From assembly GCA_017302835.1 (NCBI GenBank), contig JAFLCC010000006.1:211672-275671 (forward strand): a stretch of 64,000 nt of DNA, written 5' to 3'. The number at the start of each line of letters is the position of its first letter. The stretch's first letter is position 1. Positions 10,856 to 19,566 of the stretch are shown in pieces. The stretch is from Deltaproteobacteria bacterium. Lineage in GTDB: Bacteria > Bdellovibrionota > Bdellovibrionia > Bdellovibrionales > Bdellovibrionaceae. The position numbers were made by a program, and so were the translations under genes. A model generated the notes under the pieces. That model was not told the origin of the DNA and ran no database searches. It worked only from the letters and a program-made list of their open reading frames with translations.

Positions 10856-11581
10856 ATGGTCTTTTTTAATCACGTGAGTGTGACTGATGAAATTATAGAG
10901 TTTGGTCAACCAATTAAAAATAAAAACAAATTAAAAGTTTTGGTTTGGAATATCTATAAAGGAAATCGAAAAGAGTTTAAATCGGAATTTTTGCGTCACT
11001 TTTCTGATTGTGATTTATTCCTTCTTCAAGAAATAGTTACCTCTGATAGAGTTCTCGAGGTTCTTAAATTTGACCCCAATATATCATGGGTTCTTGGAAG
11101 CAGTTTTGAATATAAACATAATCTGATTAAAACCGGTGTGGCCATTGGAAGTCGAATTCCAATAGAAAACCCGAGGTTGGTTCGAAGCGCTGAACAAGAA
11201 TTATTTTTTTGGACTCCGAAAGTCAGCCTATTTGTAGAAAATAAAGAATTAGATCTTTTGATTGTCTCTACCCATTTTGTTAATTTTACGACGACGGTGA
11301 GATTTAAATATTTTTTGGAAGAGCTCCTTGAAAAAATGGCTCTTCATCAGGGGAAAATCATTCTTGCAGGTGATTTTAATACTTGGAATTTCAAAAGATG
11401 GCACCAGCTTCTTAGCGGATTGGAAAAAATCGGATTAAGGCACTGTCAATTTTCTGAAGATCATCGGCTTTTAAAACTGGATCATTTGTTTTTTAAAGGT
11501 GTTCACATTAACTCAGCTCAAATTTTAAACAGCTGCACAGGGTCTGATCATTACCCTCTGATTTTTGAAATCGAAATCTAA
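10856..11581 (+). CDS. Endonuclease/exonuclease/phosphatase (EEP) family protein
   Basis: 241 residues without a signal peptide. The EEP metallo-hydrolase motifs appear in order: VLVWNIYKGN (Asn), FLLQE (metal-binding Glu), STHFVN, GDFNTWN (D and N) and the C-terminal GSDHYPL with the catalytic Asp-His pair. It is most like the small bacterial YafD-type proteins. The family covers DNases, phosphodiesterases and sphingomyelinases, so the substrate is open. It sits 39 bases downstream of the secreted DNase gene and probably shares its mRNA. The start has no clear ribosome site, and the first ~20 residues precede the conserved core, so the exact start is less certain. Confidence 0.85.
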   Translation: MVFFNHVSVTDEIIEFGQPIKNKNKLKVLVWNIYKGNRKEFKSEFLRHFSDCDLFLLQEIVTSDRVLEVLKFDPNISWVLGSSFEYKHNLIKTGVAIGSRIPIENPRLVRSAEQELFFWTPKVSLFVENKELDLLIVSTHFVNFTTTVRFKYFLEELLEKMALHQGKIILAGDFNTWNFKRWHQLLSGLEKIGLRHCQFSEDHRLLKLDHLFFKGVHINSAQILNSCTGSDHYPLIFEIEI

Positions 11582-11593
11582 TTTAATATAAGG

Positions 11594-11623
11594 TTGACAA
11601 ATTTTAATTCTTAAGGCTTTTTA
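11594..11623 (+). promoter_or_regulatory. Possible sigma-70-type promoter for hppA
   Basis: TTGACA at 11594-11599 is a perfect -35 hexamer in the 88-base gap before hppA. The best -10 candidate, TTTTTA at 11618-11623 (18-base spacer), is poor. The perfect -35 is seen; the promoter assignment is tentative. Confidence 0.3.
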
Positions 11624-11669
11624 GGATTTCAATTAATTATAAAAATAAAGTCTATAAGGTGGATATAAA

Positions 11670-13763
11670 ATGATGGGTTTGGTTGGATTGGTGAGTTTGA
11701 CAGATTCTTCTTTGTTACAGCTTCCTGCAATTGCAGGTGCCGTTGGTTTAGTGGTTGCCATTTTTCTTTACTTTAAAATGAAAGCGAATCCTACGGGCAA
11801 TGAAACAATGAACCGTATTTCCACTTATATCAGGGAAGGCTCTATGGCTTTTCTAGTGAGGGAATACAAAGTTCTGGCTATTTACTCTCTTGTTGTGGGA
11901 GCGGCCTTGTATTTCAGCCTTGGTTTTGAAGCCGCTGTTTTTTTCTTACTGGGTGCTTTTTTAAGTTTACTTGCAGGATTTTTCGGGATGAAGGCAGCCA
12001 CCTATGCTAATGTCAGAACCACTCAGGCGGCGACAACGGGCTCCAAATCTGCGGCCTTATTGATTGCTCTCGACGGTGGGGCGGTGATGGGTTTGTCTGT
12101 CGCCGGTCTTGGACTTATTGGATTGGGAGTTCTGTATTTTATTTACAAGGATCAAAAAATAGTAGCCACAGTGTTGCATGCGTTTGCCGTGGGAGCTTCA
12201 TCCATCGCTTTATTTGCCAGAATTGGTGGGGGGATTTACACGAAAGCGGCGGATGTGGGTGCTGACATTGCAGGGAAAGTCATCCAAGGGATTCCTGAAG
12301 ATGATCCCAGAAACCCAGGAGTTATTGCGGACAACGTAGGTGATAATGTTGGTGATGTGGCAGGGATGGGTGCCGATATTTATGAATCTATGGTGGCGGC
12401 TATCGTTTCTGCTATGGCCATTGCTTTTACCATTCCCTCAACCTCCATAGCCCAGTTAATAGAAGGTGGAACTGAAGCCACACTCAGGAATGCCGCAATT
12501 GTGCTTCCATTAGTTTTGTCTGCCATCGGTTTGATTATTTCTATTTTTGTTATTTTTATCACTCGTGCTTGTCGTTCACTTTTTGCTCCGGCGGCGATTC
12601 TCAGATTTGCGCTGATCATGCCTCCCGTTTTGCTTACTCTTGCAAGTTGGGTATTGATGCCTGTGTGGGGTGTTTCGCAGAATGTAACTATCGCTCTCGC
12701 TGCAGGTTCCATAGGTGGCGCCCTCATTGGCCTCGTCACTGATTATTACACCTCTATGGGGCCAATTAAGAAAATTTGCCAAGCCTCTTTGACTGGCCCA
12801 GCAACAAATGTCATCCGTGGTTTGGCTGTGGGAATGGAATCAGTCGCGCTGCCAACATTGATTGTTGTTGTTGCAGCTGGAGTCGCAGACAGGTTTTTAG
12901 GACTCTACGGAATTGCTTTGTCTGCCGTAGGGATGTTAGCTGGAACAGCTGTCGTGATGACGGTGGATGCCTACGGACCCATTGCAGATAATGCGGGTGG
13001 TATTTCTGAAATGAGCGGTTTAGGTAAAGAAGTGCGAGCTATCACTGATGAATTAGATTCTGTAGGAAACACCACTGCCGCCATTGGAAAAGGCTTTGCT
13101 ATTGGCTCAGCCATTCTAACCGTGGTTGCCTTGTTTAGTGCCTTTAACATGGAAGTAAATCATTTCCGAATTGAAGCTGGTTTAGCAAAAATTTCTATGG
13201 ATTTGACTTCCTCTGGAGTCCTCATCGGAATTCTTATTGGTGCCATTTTACCTTTTCTTGTAGGAGCTTCCACGATGACGGCTGTGGGTAAGGCGGCTGG
13301 AGATATCGTTGAAGAAATCAGAAGGCAATTTAAAGAAATTCCGGGTTTGTTAGAGGGAAAAGCCGAACCACAACCAGCCAAAATCGTAGATATTGCAACC
13401 CTTGCAGCCTTAAAACAAATGGTTTTCCCTGGAATGGTCGCGGTTCTCGCCCCCGTTCTTATTGGATTTATTTTAGGACCTCAAGTTTTAGCTGGAGCCC
13501 TAGCTGGAGCCTTAGCTGTAGGTGCTACCATGGCCCTTTATATGGCCAATGCTGGTGGAGCTTGGGATAATGCCAAAAAATATATCGAAAAGGGTGGGAT
13601 GCCAGGACATCCAAAGGGCTCTGACTGCCACAAAGCTGCAGTTGTCGGAGATACTGTTGGCGATCCCTTCAAAGATACCTCAGGCCCTGGCGTAGCGATT
13701 TTAATTAAGGTGATGAGCGTCGTGTCTTTGCTGATCGCTCAGCTCATTGCTACAATCGGGTAG
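11670..13763 (+). CDS. hppA: Membrane-bound pyrophosphatase, potassium-dependent type
   Basis: 697 residues with about 16 hydrophobic segments, the normal size for this pump. It couples hydrolysis of cytoplasmic pyrophosphate to H+ or Na+ export across the inner membrane. The PPi-binding region is intact: [10 protein letters not shown], then [20 protein letters not shown] with its run of metal-binding Asp, and near the C-terminus [20 protein letters not shown]. In [10 protein letters not shown] the residue after GNTT is Ala (A470). The potassium-independent subfamily has Lys at that position, so this one should need K+ (established rule for the family). Whether it pumps H+ or Na+ cannot be settled by eye. 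The AAGGTGG ribosome site precedes the ATG. A strong hairpin follows the gene. Confidence 0.95.
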   Translation: MMGLVGLVSLTDSSLLQLPAIAGAVGLVVAIFLYFKMKANPTGNETMNRISTYIREGSMAFLVREYKVLAIYSLVVGAALYFSLGFEAAVFFLLGAFLSLLAGFFGMKAATYANVRTTQAATTGSKSAALLIALDGGAVMGLSVAGLGLIGLGVLYFIYKDQKIVATVLHAFAVGASSIALFARIGGGIYTKAADVGADIAGKVIQGIPEDDPRNPGVIADNVGDNVGDVAGMGADIYESMVAAIVSAMAIAFTIPSTSIAQLIEGGTEATLRNAAIVLPLVLSAIGLIISIFVIFITRACRSLFAPAAILRFALIMPPVLLTLASWVLMPVWGVSQNVTIALAAGSIGGALIGLVTDYYTSMGPIKKICQASLTGPATNVIRGLAVGMESVALPTLIVVVAAGVADRFLGLYGIALSAVGMLAGTAVVMTVDAYGPIADNAGGISEMSGLGKEVRAITDELDSVGNTTAAIGKGFAIGSAILTVVALFSAFNMEVNHFRIEAGLAKISMDLTSSGVLIGILIGAILPFLVGASTMTAVGKAAGDIVEEIRRQFKEIPGLLEGKAEPQPAKIVDIATLAALKQMVFPGMVAVLAPVLIGFILGPQVLAGALAGALAVGATMALYMANAGGAWDNAKKYIEKGGMPGHPKGSDCHKAAVVGDTVGDPFKDTSGPGVAILIKVMSVVSLLIAQLIATIG

Positions 13764-13777
13764 GGTTTTTTCAAACA

Positions 13778-13815
13778 GCGCTTCTGTATAAGCGCGTTTC
13801 TGTAGAAACGCGCTT
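13778..13815. terminator. Strong hairpin with an alternative overlapping hairpin between convergent genes
   Basis: AAGCGCGTTTC (13790-13800), a TGTA loop and GAAACGCGCTT (13805-13815) make a perfect 11-bp stem. Its left arm also begins AAGCGC, which pairs with GCGCTT at 13778-13783, so a second 6-bp hairpin competes with the first. The element lies between the convergent hppA and GDT1 genes and can fold on either strand. It has no long T-run on the plus strand; on the minus strand the bases after it are GTTTGAAAAAACC. Probably a bidirectional transcript end or 3' stabiliser. Confidence 0.5.
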
Positions 13816-13831
13816 TCGTACAAACATGCTC

Positions 13832-14104
13832 TTAGTTTTTCTGTAATAGAATATAAATTCCTATGAGGATAAACAATCCTCCAGAAAGGTACTTTAAGTA
13901 TTCAGGATGGATAAGGGTACCGAGATATTTACCAAAAAAAACTCCAAGGGTGCCAGCTAGACCTAAAGCCAGCACAACAGCAAGCCAGACACTTATTGTT
14001 GAATTGGTTTTAGATCCCGCAGCCAATGCGGCAAATTGGGTTTTGTCACCCATTTCAGCAAGAAAAATAGTTATAAAAGTACTGAAAAAAATGGTCCAAT
14101 CCAT
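13832..14104 (-). CDS. Half-size GDT1/UPF0016 (TMEM165) family cation exchanger
   Basis: 90 residues with three hydrophobic helices. The signature E-M-G-D-K-T-Q lies in helix 1 (residues 17-23), the acidic metal-binding motif of the GDT1/TMEM165/MneA family that exchanges Mn2+ or Ca2+ for H+. Usual family members are ~190-200 residues with two copies of this motif. Here there is only one, so a working transporter would need a dimer, as known for the two-gene half-size forms in some cyanobacteria. No second half is nearby; the neighbour on the left is the convergent hppA and on the right the divergent MFS gene. An AAAGGAG site precedes the ATG. Confidence 0.85.
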   Translation of the reverse strand: MDWTIFFSTFITIFLAEMGDKTQFAALAAGSKTNSTISVWLAVVLALGLAGTLGVFFGKYLGTLIHPEYLKYLSGGLFILIGIYILLQKN

Positions 14105-14168
14105 ATATCTCCTTTAAAAAAATACCGAGTAGTGATCAAATCATAAAACCAACAAGAAGCCTATTAAA

Positions 14169-15467
14169 ATGAAACAAAAGAGTAATCAGAATATTGATAA
14201 ATCCATTCGCCTCAGTTTGATTGATGCTTTATTGTATTCTTTGATGGTTGGAGCCGGTGAGTCCTATTTGCCCGCCTACGCTTTAAGTCTTGGATTGGGC
14301 GACGTGGCTGCGGGAATCTTAACTAGCTTGCCCCTTGTTTCGGGAGCCTTTATTCAATTGTTTACTCCTAAATGGATTCAAAAAATAGGTAATCCAAAGA
14401 GCTGGATCGTCGCAACAGTGATAGTTCAATCCTTGGCGTTTCTCCCTTTGGTGTATTTTTCATCAAGTTACAAACCCGATTTTTGGATTTTATTTTTAGT
14501 CTTCACTTTGTATTGGGCCAGTGGTTTTTCAATCAATCCTTTTTGGACCTACTGGATGAGCCACCTAATTCCAGAGCATGAAAAGAATAAGTATTTTTCA
14601 TTAAGGTCAAAAGTATCCCAAGTAGGAATTCTCATTGGCCTTGTGGGTGGGGGATTGGCTTTAAATCATAAAGTGGATTTTATGCCCTTTTCCAGCGTCT
14701 TTGGAACTTTGTTTTTTTTGGCTTTTAGTTGTCGTTTGTTATCAGGAATTGTGCTCAGCCAAAAAGTGTACTTTCCCGAATGGAATAGGGTTTTAAAATC
14801 AGAAAAATTTTCTTTTTTAGATTCCATTAAATTTTTAGGTAAAAAATCTGAAACGCGAAGTTTATTACTACTCTTGTTTCCATTTTATGCTTCGGTCTTT
14901 ATCTCAGCCCCCTTTGTAAATCCCTTTCTTTTGGCGCAATTAAAATTAGATTATTCTCACTATATGGGTTCTTTAGTCGCCTTGCTGGTTGGAAAGTTGA
15001 TCTGTTCGTGGTTCTTAGAGAAATATAGTAAGCAAATCACTTCCTACGGTGTCTTTTTTTGGGGGGTTTTTTGCATTTCTCCTGGGCCCATGTTTTGGGG
15101 AGTTTCTAATGATTTCACCTTTATTTTATTTCTCCAGTTTTTCAGTGGAGTGGCCTGGGCTTGCTACGAAGTAGGGACGCAGCTGATTCTGTTCAAAGAT
15201 ATAAGTCTGAAAGAAAAAATTCCCTTTGTATCCTTGTATAATTTTTTTATGTCGACGGCTGCCATTTTTGGAACTTTTATTGGTGCGATGTTCTTAAAAT
15301 CATTTTCCTCTACTTATTCGAATTATATAATTCTATTTTTATTGGGAGGCCTTGCCCGAGTGGTTCTCAGTGCCCCTTTATTAAGTAAAATTAAGTTTCT
15401 TGAAGAAAAAAAAAGTTTAGATCAACAAGAAAAACATCCTGAAACAGTATTTGAAAAGGTGTCATAG
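14169..15467 (+). CDS. Major facilitator superfamily transporter
   Basis: 432 residues, about 12 hydrophobic segments, no signal peptide. The first helix pair is followed by a short basic loop (TPKWIQKIGNPKS) at the place of the usual MFS loop 2-3 signature. The middle cytoplasmic loop (about residues 200-235) is charged, and the protein ends in a hydrophilic tail rich in Lys and Glu. Substrate is not evident; the start GAGESYLPAYALSLGLGD resembles drug or sugar efflux-type MFS members. Divergently transcribed from the GDT1 gene with only ~64 bases between, so both promoters must lie there. Family likely, function unknown. Confidence 0.8.
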   Translation: MKQKSNQNIDKSIRLSLIDALLYSLMVGAGESYLPAYALSLGLGDVAAGILTSLPLVSGAFIQLFTPKWIQKIGNPKSWIVATVIVQSLAFLPLVYFSSSYKPDFWILFLVFTLYWASGFSINPFWTYWMSHLIPEHEKNKYFSLRSKVSQVGILIGLVGGGLALNHKVDFMPFSSVFGTLFFLAFSCRLLSGIVLSQKVYFPEWNRVLKSEKFSFLDSIKFLGKKSETRSLLLLLFPFYASVFISAPFVNPFLLAQLKLDYSHYMGSLVALLVGKLICSWFLEKYSKQITSYGVFFWGVFCISPGPMFWGVSNDFTFILFLQFFSGVAWACYEVGTQLILFKDISLKEKIPFVSLYNFFMSTAAIFGTFIGAMFLKSFSSTYSNYIILFLLGGLARVVLSAPLLSKIKFLEEKKSLDQQEKHPETVFEKVS

Positions 15468-15491
15468 GTAGACGTCCTTCAATTCTTCGAT

Positions 15492-16343
15492 TTAAAAATT
15501 TTCAAAAACGGTCTGATTAAACTCGATATGGATACTTTTATCTTTATAGATATCTTGGAAATCTTTGTGACCAAGAAGAAGCTCATTTTCCCTGTAACCA
15601 GAAAAGATAGATTGAATTGTAACCCTTTGAGAGCTTAAGTTGATTTGGAATTGAATTCGCCAGGTTCGATAACAAAGAACGCTTGATGCTTCGTTTCTGC
15701 TTAGATGATTTATTTTTAGGAGTCTTTTTTTGTCAGAATTTAAAGGATCGTATTCTAAAGATCTTTGAATAAAAGGAATTAAATTAAGTTGGTGTTGGGA
15801 GGTTAAGTACTCTAGCTGTTTTAATGCGAGATCAGAGTATTGTAGAGTGAATTTGGAATCTTCAATTTTTTCCAACCATCCAACACGAGAAGAGGGAAAG
15901 GAATCATGTTCGGGAATATAGGGTTTGATATCCAAGATAGGAGTTTCATCTAAAATATCTGAAGAAGTGACATAGAGTTTTAAGTTCTCTATTTTAATTA
16001 ATTTAAGGCAGCTCAGTCCAATAGGGTTAGGACGGTAAGGAGATCTTGTTGAAAAAACACCAAGCTTTGTGTCGCTTCCTCGAGGGGGTAGAGTTTTTGG
16101 TAACCAAGTTTGATTTTTATGAAAATGAAAGAGAACCCATATTCTTGAAAATCCATGGAGATTTTCCAGAGCTTGTTCGAATTGATGATTTTTAATAAGT
16201 TCTATGAACGAAGTGGTCTTGTCGATTTCATTTGTCGCCTCCATTTCAACATTTTGATCTAGAGGCTGTCTGGGTAAATCATAATTATTTATTGAATTAC
16301 TTTTAAAAAACCCGATGGGTTGAAACTCAAAAGACTTAGCCAT
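15492..16343 (-). CDS. trmO: tRNA m6t6A37 methyltransferase TrmO (TsaA/YaeB family)
   Basis: 283 residues from the ATG at 16343. That start is preferred because the ATG overlaps the stop of the upstream gene (bases 16336-16343 shared), giving translational coupling; an in-frame ATG at 16370 also exists. TrmO adds the N6-methyl of m6t6A at tRNA-Thr position 37. Family motifs: FQPIGFFKS at the N-terminus, the loop GFSRIWVLFHFH, and the diagnostic GVFSTRSPYRPNPIGLS followed by DILDETPILDIKPYIPEHD. The AdoMet-binding beta-barrel spans about residues 5-170. The C-terminal ~110 residues match the extended TsaA_C-type tail of longer family members. It sits with a SpoU methyltransferase, so this is a tRNA-modification pair. 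Confidence 0.9.
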   Translation of the reverse strand: MAKSFEFQPIGFFKSNSINNYDLPRQPLDQNVEMEATNEIDKTTSFIELIKNHQFEQALENLHGFSRIWVLFHFHKNQTWLPKTLPPRGSDTKLGVFSTRSPYRPNPIGLSCLKLIKIENLKLYVTSSDILDETPILDIKPYIPEHDSFPSSRVGWLEKIEDSKFTLQYSDLALKQLEYLTSQHQLNLIPFIQRSLEYDPLNSDKKRLLKINHLSRNEASSVLCYRTWRIQFQINLSSQRVTIQSIFSGYRENELLLGHKDFQDIYKDKSIHIEFNQTVFENF

Positions 16344-17133
16344 TTGCCGACCATTGTTTATAAAATTCATAAATAAATATAGAGGCGCAATTGGCGATGT
16401 TTAAAGAATTTTTATAACCTCGAAGAGCGAGGACTCTTGTCTCGTTGCAGGCGGCAATGACCTCTGGATCTAACCCGAAGCGTTCGTTTCCAAAAACAAA
16501 GGCCACTTTTGTTTTTGGAAAGGGGATACCCAGAGGAACGGCATGGGAAGTCGTCTCCGCAGCGATTACATGATAGTTCTGGTTTTGTAGGGATTGAATC
16601 AGGGGAAGGGCTTTAGGCAATGTTTCCCACGGCAGATGCTCGTGAGCGCCAAGAGTCGTTTTATTTGTTTTTGCATTGGTTGGATCTGGGGTATAACCTA
16701 CGAGGTAAATTTTTTCTAAATTGAAGGCCTCACTTGTTCGAAAAATAGAACCCACATTGAAGCTGCTGCGAACATGATCCAGGATAAGCGTTAAAGGGAG
16801 GGTTTTAGATTTATCTTTTCTATCAGGATGATCCTTATTAAAAATAAGAAAGTCTTCATCTTTTAAATCTTTTTTTAAATACCGTTCAACTGGAAGTAGC
16901 CAATGGGTTAATTCTTGTAAAGTCATCTGAGAGTGAAGGTGATAATAGAGAGAGTGAATTTTAAGAATTTCAACATCACTCTCACTTTGTAAAGAAAATA
17001 AAATTTCTTTGATTAGATGCAAATCTATTTCATTCAATAAATCATTCGAAGACAGTTTTTTTTCTAAACCCAGAAGTAATTCATATAATTTTTCGATTTT
17101 TCGGTTTCTAGGTTTTAACATTGGTTTTATCAC
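16336..17133 (-). CDS. TrmH/SpoU-family RNA 2'-O-methyltransferase
   Basis: 265 residues with an N-terminal helical extension of ~110 residues and a C-terminal SPOUT (trefoil-knot) domain. The three SpoU motifs are clear: motif 1 LDHVRSSFNVGSIFRTSEAF, motif 2 VAFVFGNERFGLD and motif 3 NSLNIANCASIFIYEF. It should methylate a ribose 2'-OH in tRNA or rRNA; the exact site is not deducible. It differs from the second SpoU protein in this window (35132), so the two are not recent duplicates. The first codon is GTG (17133), with an in-frame ATG at 17121; neither has a strong ribosome site. It lies 13 bases after the small secreted protein gene and overlaps trmO. Confidence 0.87.
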   Translation of the reverse strand: MIKPMLKPRNRKIEKLYELLLGLEKKLSSNDLLNEIDLHLIKEILFSLQSESDVEILKIHSLYYHLHSQMTLQELTHWLLPVERYLKKDLKDEDFLIFNKDHPDRKDKSKTLPLTLILDHVRSSFNVGSIFRTSEAFNLEKIYLVGYTPDPTNAKTNKTTLGAHEHLPWETLPKALPLIQSLQNQNYHVIAAETTSHAVPLGIPFPKTKVAFVFGNERFGLDPEVIAACNETRVLALRGYKNSLNIANCASIFIYEFYKQWSANG

Positions 17134-17146
17134 AGATTATAGAAAT

Positions 17147-17419
17147 TTAATCTTGAAGACATTGAGCAAGGACTTCGCGAAAATAAACTTGTTTTGCCTT
17201 AGCTTTATTTAACTGAGCTTCCAGATCTGTGAGATTTCCAGAGCCATTGATTCTAGCAAGTTTAAATTGTGAGGTTAAAGATTCGACTTGTTGATCAACT
17301 TGAGTCACAATCTCTTCAAAGAGTGAACAATCAGAAGCTTGTTCAAAGACTTCTTGAGATAAAACTAACTGGGATTGAAAAGCAAAGGCCAAAATAATGG
17401 GAAGTAAAATGTTTTTCAT
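17147..17419 (-). CDS. Small secreted protein of unknown function
   Basis: 90 residues with a signal peptide (MKNILLPIILAFAFQSQLVLS, cleavage near residue 21) and an AAGGA site before the ATG. The mature ~68 residues are mostly helical by composition, with Cys at about 30 and 87 that could pair, and a heptad-like LEAQLNKAKAKQ segment. No family recognised. It is first in a minus-strand run with the SpoU methyltransferase (13-base gap) and trmO, although an exported protein there has no obvious functional tie. Confidence 0.65.
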   Translation of the reverse strand: MKNILLPIILAFAFQSQLVLSQEVFEQASDCSLFEEIVTQVDQQVESLTSQFKLARINGSGNLTDLEAQLNKAKAKQVYFREVLAQCLQD

Positions 17420-17522
17420 AAGTATCCTTTTTTAAGAAGGACACTATCACAAACTTTGAAAAGTTCAAATCGACTTCAAAAAGCCCCTATATTTTTTACC
17501 ATTTAAAATGATTGGGGTTTAG

Positions 17523-18440
17523 TCACTTTTTACCCCACTCCACGGCTCCAGAGTCTAAATGATAAAGGGCTGTAGTGAGGCGCAGATGCCCAGATTTGAC
17601 TGCTTCTCTGATAATGGTCGACTTTTCTAAAAGCGCTTTGGAGGCACCTTGGGTATTTTCCCAACTTTCAGTGAGGTAATTTTCAGAAGGTTTTGCATTG
17701 GACTTGTTGCTGAGGCGTGGTTGGATATCGGCAACTAGGGCGTTGAGATAGGGACTGCCAATATCGCCACCAGGTGCCGTTGAAACAGCTGCTTTCACAG
17801 CTCCACAAGAGGTGTGTCCCATGACAACAAGTAACTGACTATGAAGATGCTCAACAGCATATTCGATACTGGCAATGGAAGAATTGTCTAAAGACTGTCC
17901 TGCCGTTCGAACAACAAAAATTTCTCCAAGTTTTTGGTCAAAAACAACTTCGGGAGGAACTCTTGAATCGCTGCAAGAAAGAACAATCGAGTGGGGAGCT
18001 TGTTTGGCTGCTAGCTTATCGACATCCTTTTTACTTGCGCCATCATGCCTTAAATAGCCTTTGGTAAAACGGATATTTCCATTTTTTAACCAGTTCAATG
18101 CTTTTTCTGCAGAAACACCCGTGGTGGAGGGATGAAGGGTAACAACCTCGGCTTTTTTTAGGGTTTCTTTGAGTTCAGATAATTCTTTTGTAGAACTAGA
18201 GGCCGTGACAGGACCTGTTAGTTTTTGTATTTGCGGTGGTATTTCTTTGGAAGGACCTGGCAATGGAAGGGGGCTTGCAGGAGCTGGGTTAGCTGTTGGA
18301 GGGGCTGAACTGATTTCTACAGGAGTGTTTTGTATCGGTGCTGATGGTGGCTGGACATTTTCAGATTTTTTAGATTTAACAGAACAGCTTAATAGAGCAG
18401 TAGATATAAAAAATAAACTCAGTAGCAATTGTTTTTTCAT
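17523..18440 (-). CDS. Beta-class carbonic anhydrase exported as a lipoprotein
   Basis: 305 residues from the ATG at 18440, chosen because AAGGGGACTT precedes it and the sequence then begins with a lipoprotein signal (KKQLLLSLFF...LLSC, lipid Cys C19). Residues 30-75 are a Pro/Ala/Ser-rich linker. The catalytic domain (about 95-305) has the beta-carbonic anhydrase zinc set: C156-x-D158-x-R160 (CSDSR), H209 and C212 (GHTSCGAV). It hydrates CO2 to bicarbonate, here outside the inner membrane on a flexible tether. Exported beta-type enzymes are less usual than exported alpha or gamma types. The neighbours on either side are transcribed separately. An alternative upstream ATG (18491) would spoil the signal peptide. 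Confidence 0.92.
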   Translation of the reverse strand: MKKQLLLSLFFISTALLSCSVKSKKSENVQPPSAPIQNTPVEISSAPPTANPAPASPLPLPGPSKEIPPQIQKLTGPVTASSSTKELSELKETLKKAEVVTLHPSTTGVSAEKALNWLKNGNIRFTKGYLRHDGASKKDVDKLAAKQAPHSIVLSCSDSRVPPEVVFDQKLGEIFVVRTAGQSLDNSSIASIEYAVEHLHSQLLVVMGHTSCGAVKAAVSTAPGGDIGSPYLNALVADIQPRLSNKSNAKPSENYLTESWENTQGASKALLEKSTIIREAVKSGHLRLTTALYHLDSGAVEWGKK

Positions 18441-18541
18441 AAGTCCCCTTTTTGAAATATTGTCATCATACCAAGTTAATTGGTCAATCAAGATTTCTAG
18501 ATTGTCTGGGTCTATTTTTTTTTTTAGTATAACTCATATAT

Positions 18542-19450
18542 ATGACAAATAATGAATTACCCTCTTGGCCCCATCAGCAAAAATATTTTAGCTTTTATTC
18601 ATCCTATTTTAATCAAATGACAACGGATCCTAAATGGATGTTAGTGCCTCTTGATGATCATGGATTTCATCGTGGTGACGGGGTTTTTGAAGCGATAAAA
18701 TGGAAAAATAATAAGATTTGGCTGCTGGAAAAACATCTAGATAGACTTTTTCAAAGTGCTGAAAAAATTTTTTTAAGGATACCTCTGTTAAAACAAGATT
18801 TAGAAACAAAAATAAGAGAGCTGGTAAGTTTGGCAAATAAAAATACCGGGATGATCAGGGTTTATGTGACTCGAGGACCAGGAAACTTTGGAGTGAGCCC
18901 AAAAGAAACAATTGGATCTCAGGTTTATATTGTTACCACAGAGCTAAAAGAAGTAGCTCAGCAATTGATTGATTGTGGAGCTCGGGCTGGCTGGAGCTTG
19001 CTTCCACCCAAAGAAGGATTTTGGGCGCAGACGAAGAGCTTGAATTATCTTCCAAATGTCTTGATGAAAAAAGAGTGTGAAGATCAGGATTTTGATTTTA
19101 TATTTGGGGTCACTGAAAATGAATTGATTTCTGAAAGTTATACCGAGAACATTCTTTGCTTAATGGGCGATGAGTTGTTTTATCCAAGTTTTGATTACAC
19201 GTTAAAAGGAACAACTCTTTCCAGATTAGTAGAACTGTTAGAATGTAAAGAATTCAGTGCTCAACAGCTACCAATAAGACAGATATCCTCAAAAAGATTA
19301 ACTAAAGATGAGTTATTTCAATCAGATGCCATTTTTGTCGTAGGAACCACATTGGATATTATCTGGATTAATAGCTTGCATAACAAGAACTTTTCTGTCC
19401 CTAACTGTTTTAAAGAGTTAAGGAAATTAATTCTCCAAGATCAAATGTAA
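18542..19450 (+). CDS. Class IV aminotransferase (BCAT / D-amino acid / ADC-lyase family)
   Basis: 302 residues, fold-type IV PLP enzyme. Visible features: DDHGFHRGDGVFEAIKW (residues 39-54, the usual N-terminal motif), an RVYVTRG strand, the PLP lysine K165 in TKSLNYLPN, the glutamate-containing stretch ESYTENILCL near residue 200, and LKGTTLSRLVELL, which holds the phosphate-binding Thr pair. The family includes branched-chain and D-alanine aminotransferases and 4-amino-4-deoxychorismate lyase; the sequence does not decide among these. The ribosome site is weak, and the gene begins only ~100 bases from the divergent carbonic anhydrase. No operon partner is evident. Confidence 0.85.
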   Translation: MTNNELPSWPHQQKYFSFYSSYFNQMTTDPKWMLVPLDDHGFHRGDGVFEAIKWKNNKIWLLEKHLDRLFQSAEKIFLRIPLLKQDLETKIRELVSLANKNTGMIRVYVTRGPGNFGVSPKETIGSQVYIVTTELKEVAQQLIDCGARAGWSLLPPKEGFWAQTKSLNYLPNVLMKKECEDQDFDFIFGVTENELISESYTENILCLMGDELFYPSFDYTLKGTTLSRLVELLECKEFSAQQLPIRQISSKRLTKDELFQSDAIFVVGTTLDIIWINSLHNKNFSVPNCFKELRKLILQDQM

Positions 19451-19566
19451 CGATTTCTTTTTTTCACTTAAAGTCACTTTTTTTCAAAATTCCTGTTAAG
19501 AGAATTTAACTCATTGGACTTTTTCAGCAATTTGGTCTATTGGATATCCACACAAGGAGAACAATT

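Noticed and set aside
12380..12739. 119-codon minus-strand open frame within hppA
   Set aside because: It lies fully antisense to a highly conserved membrane pump gene, and its composition mirrors the pump's codon bias.
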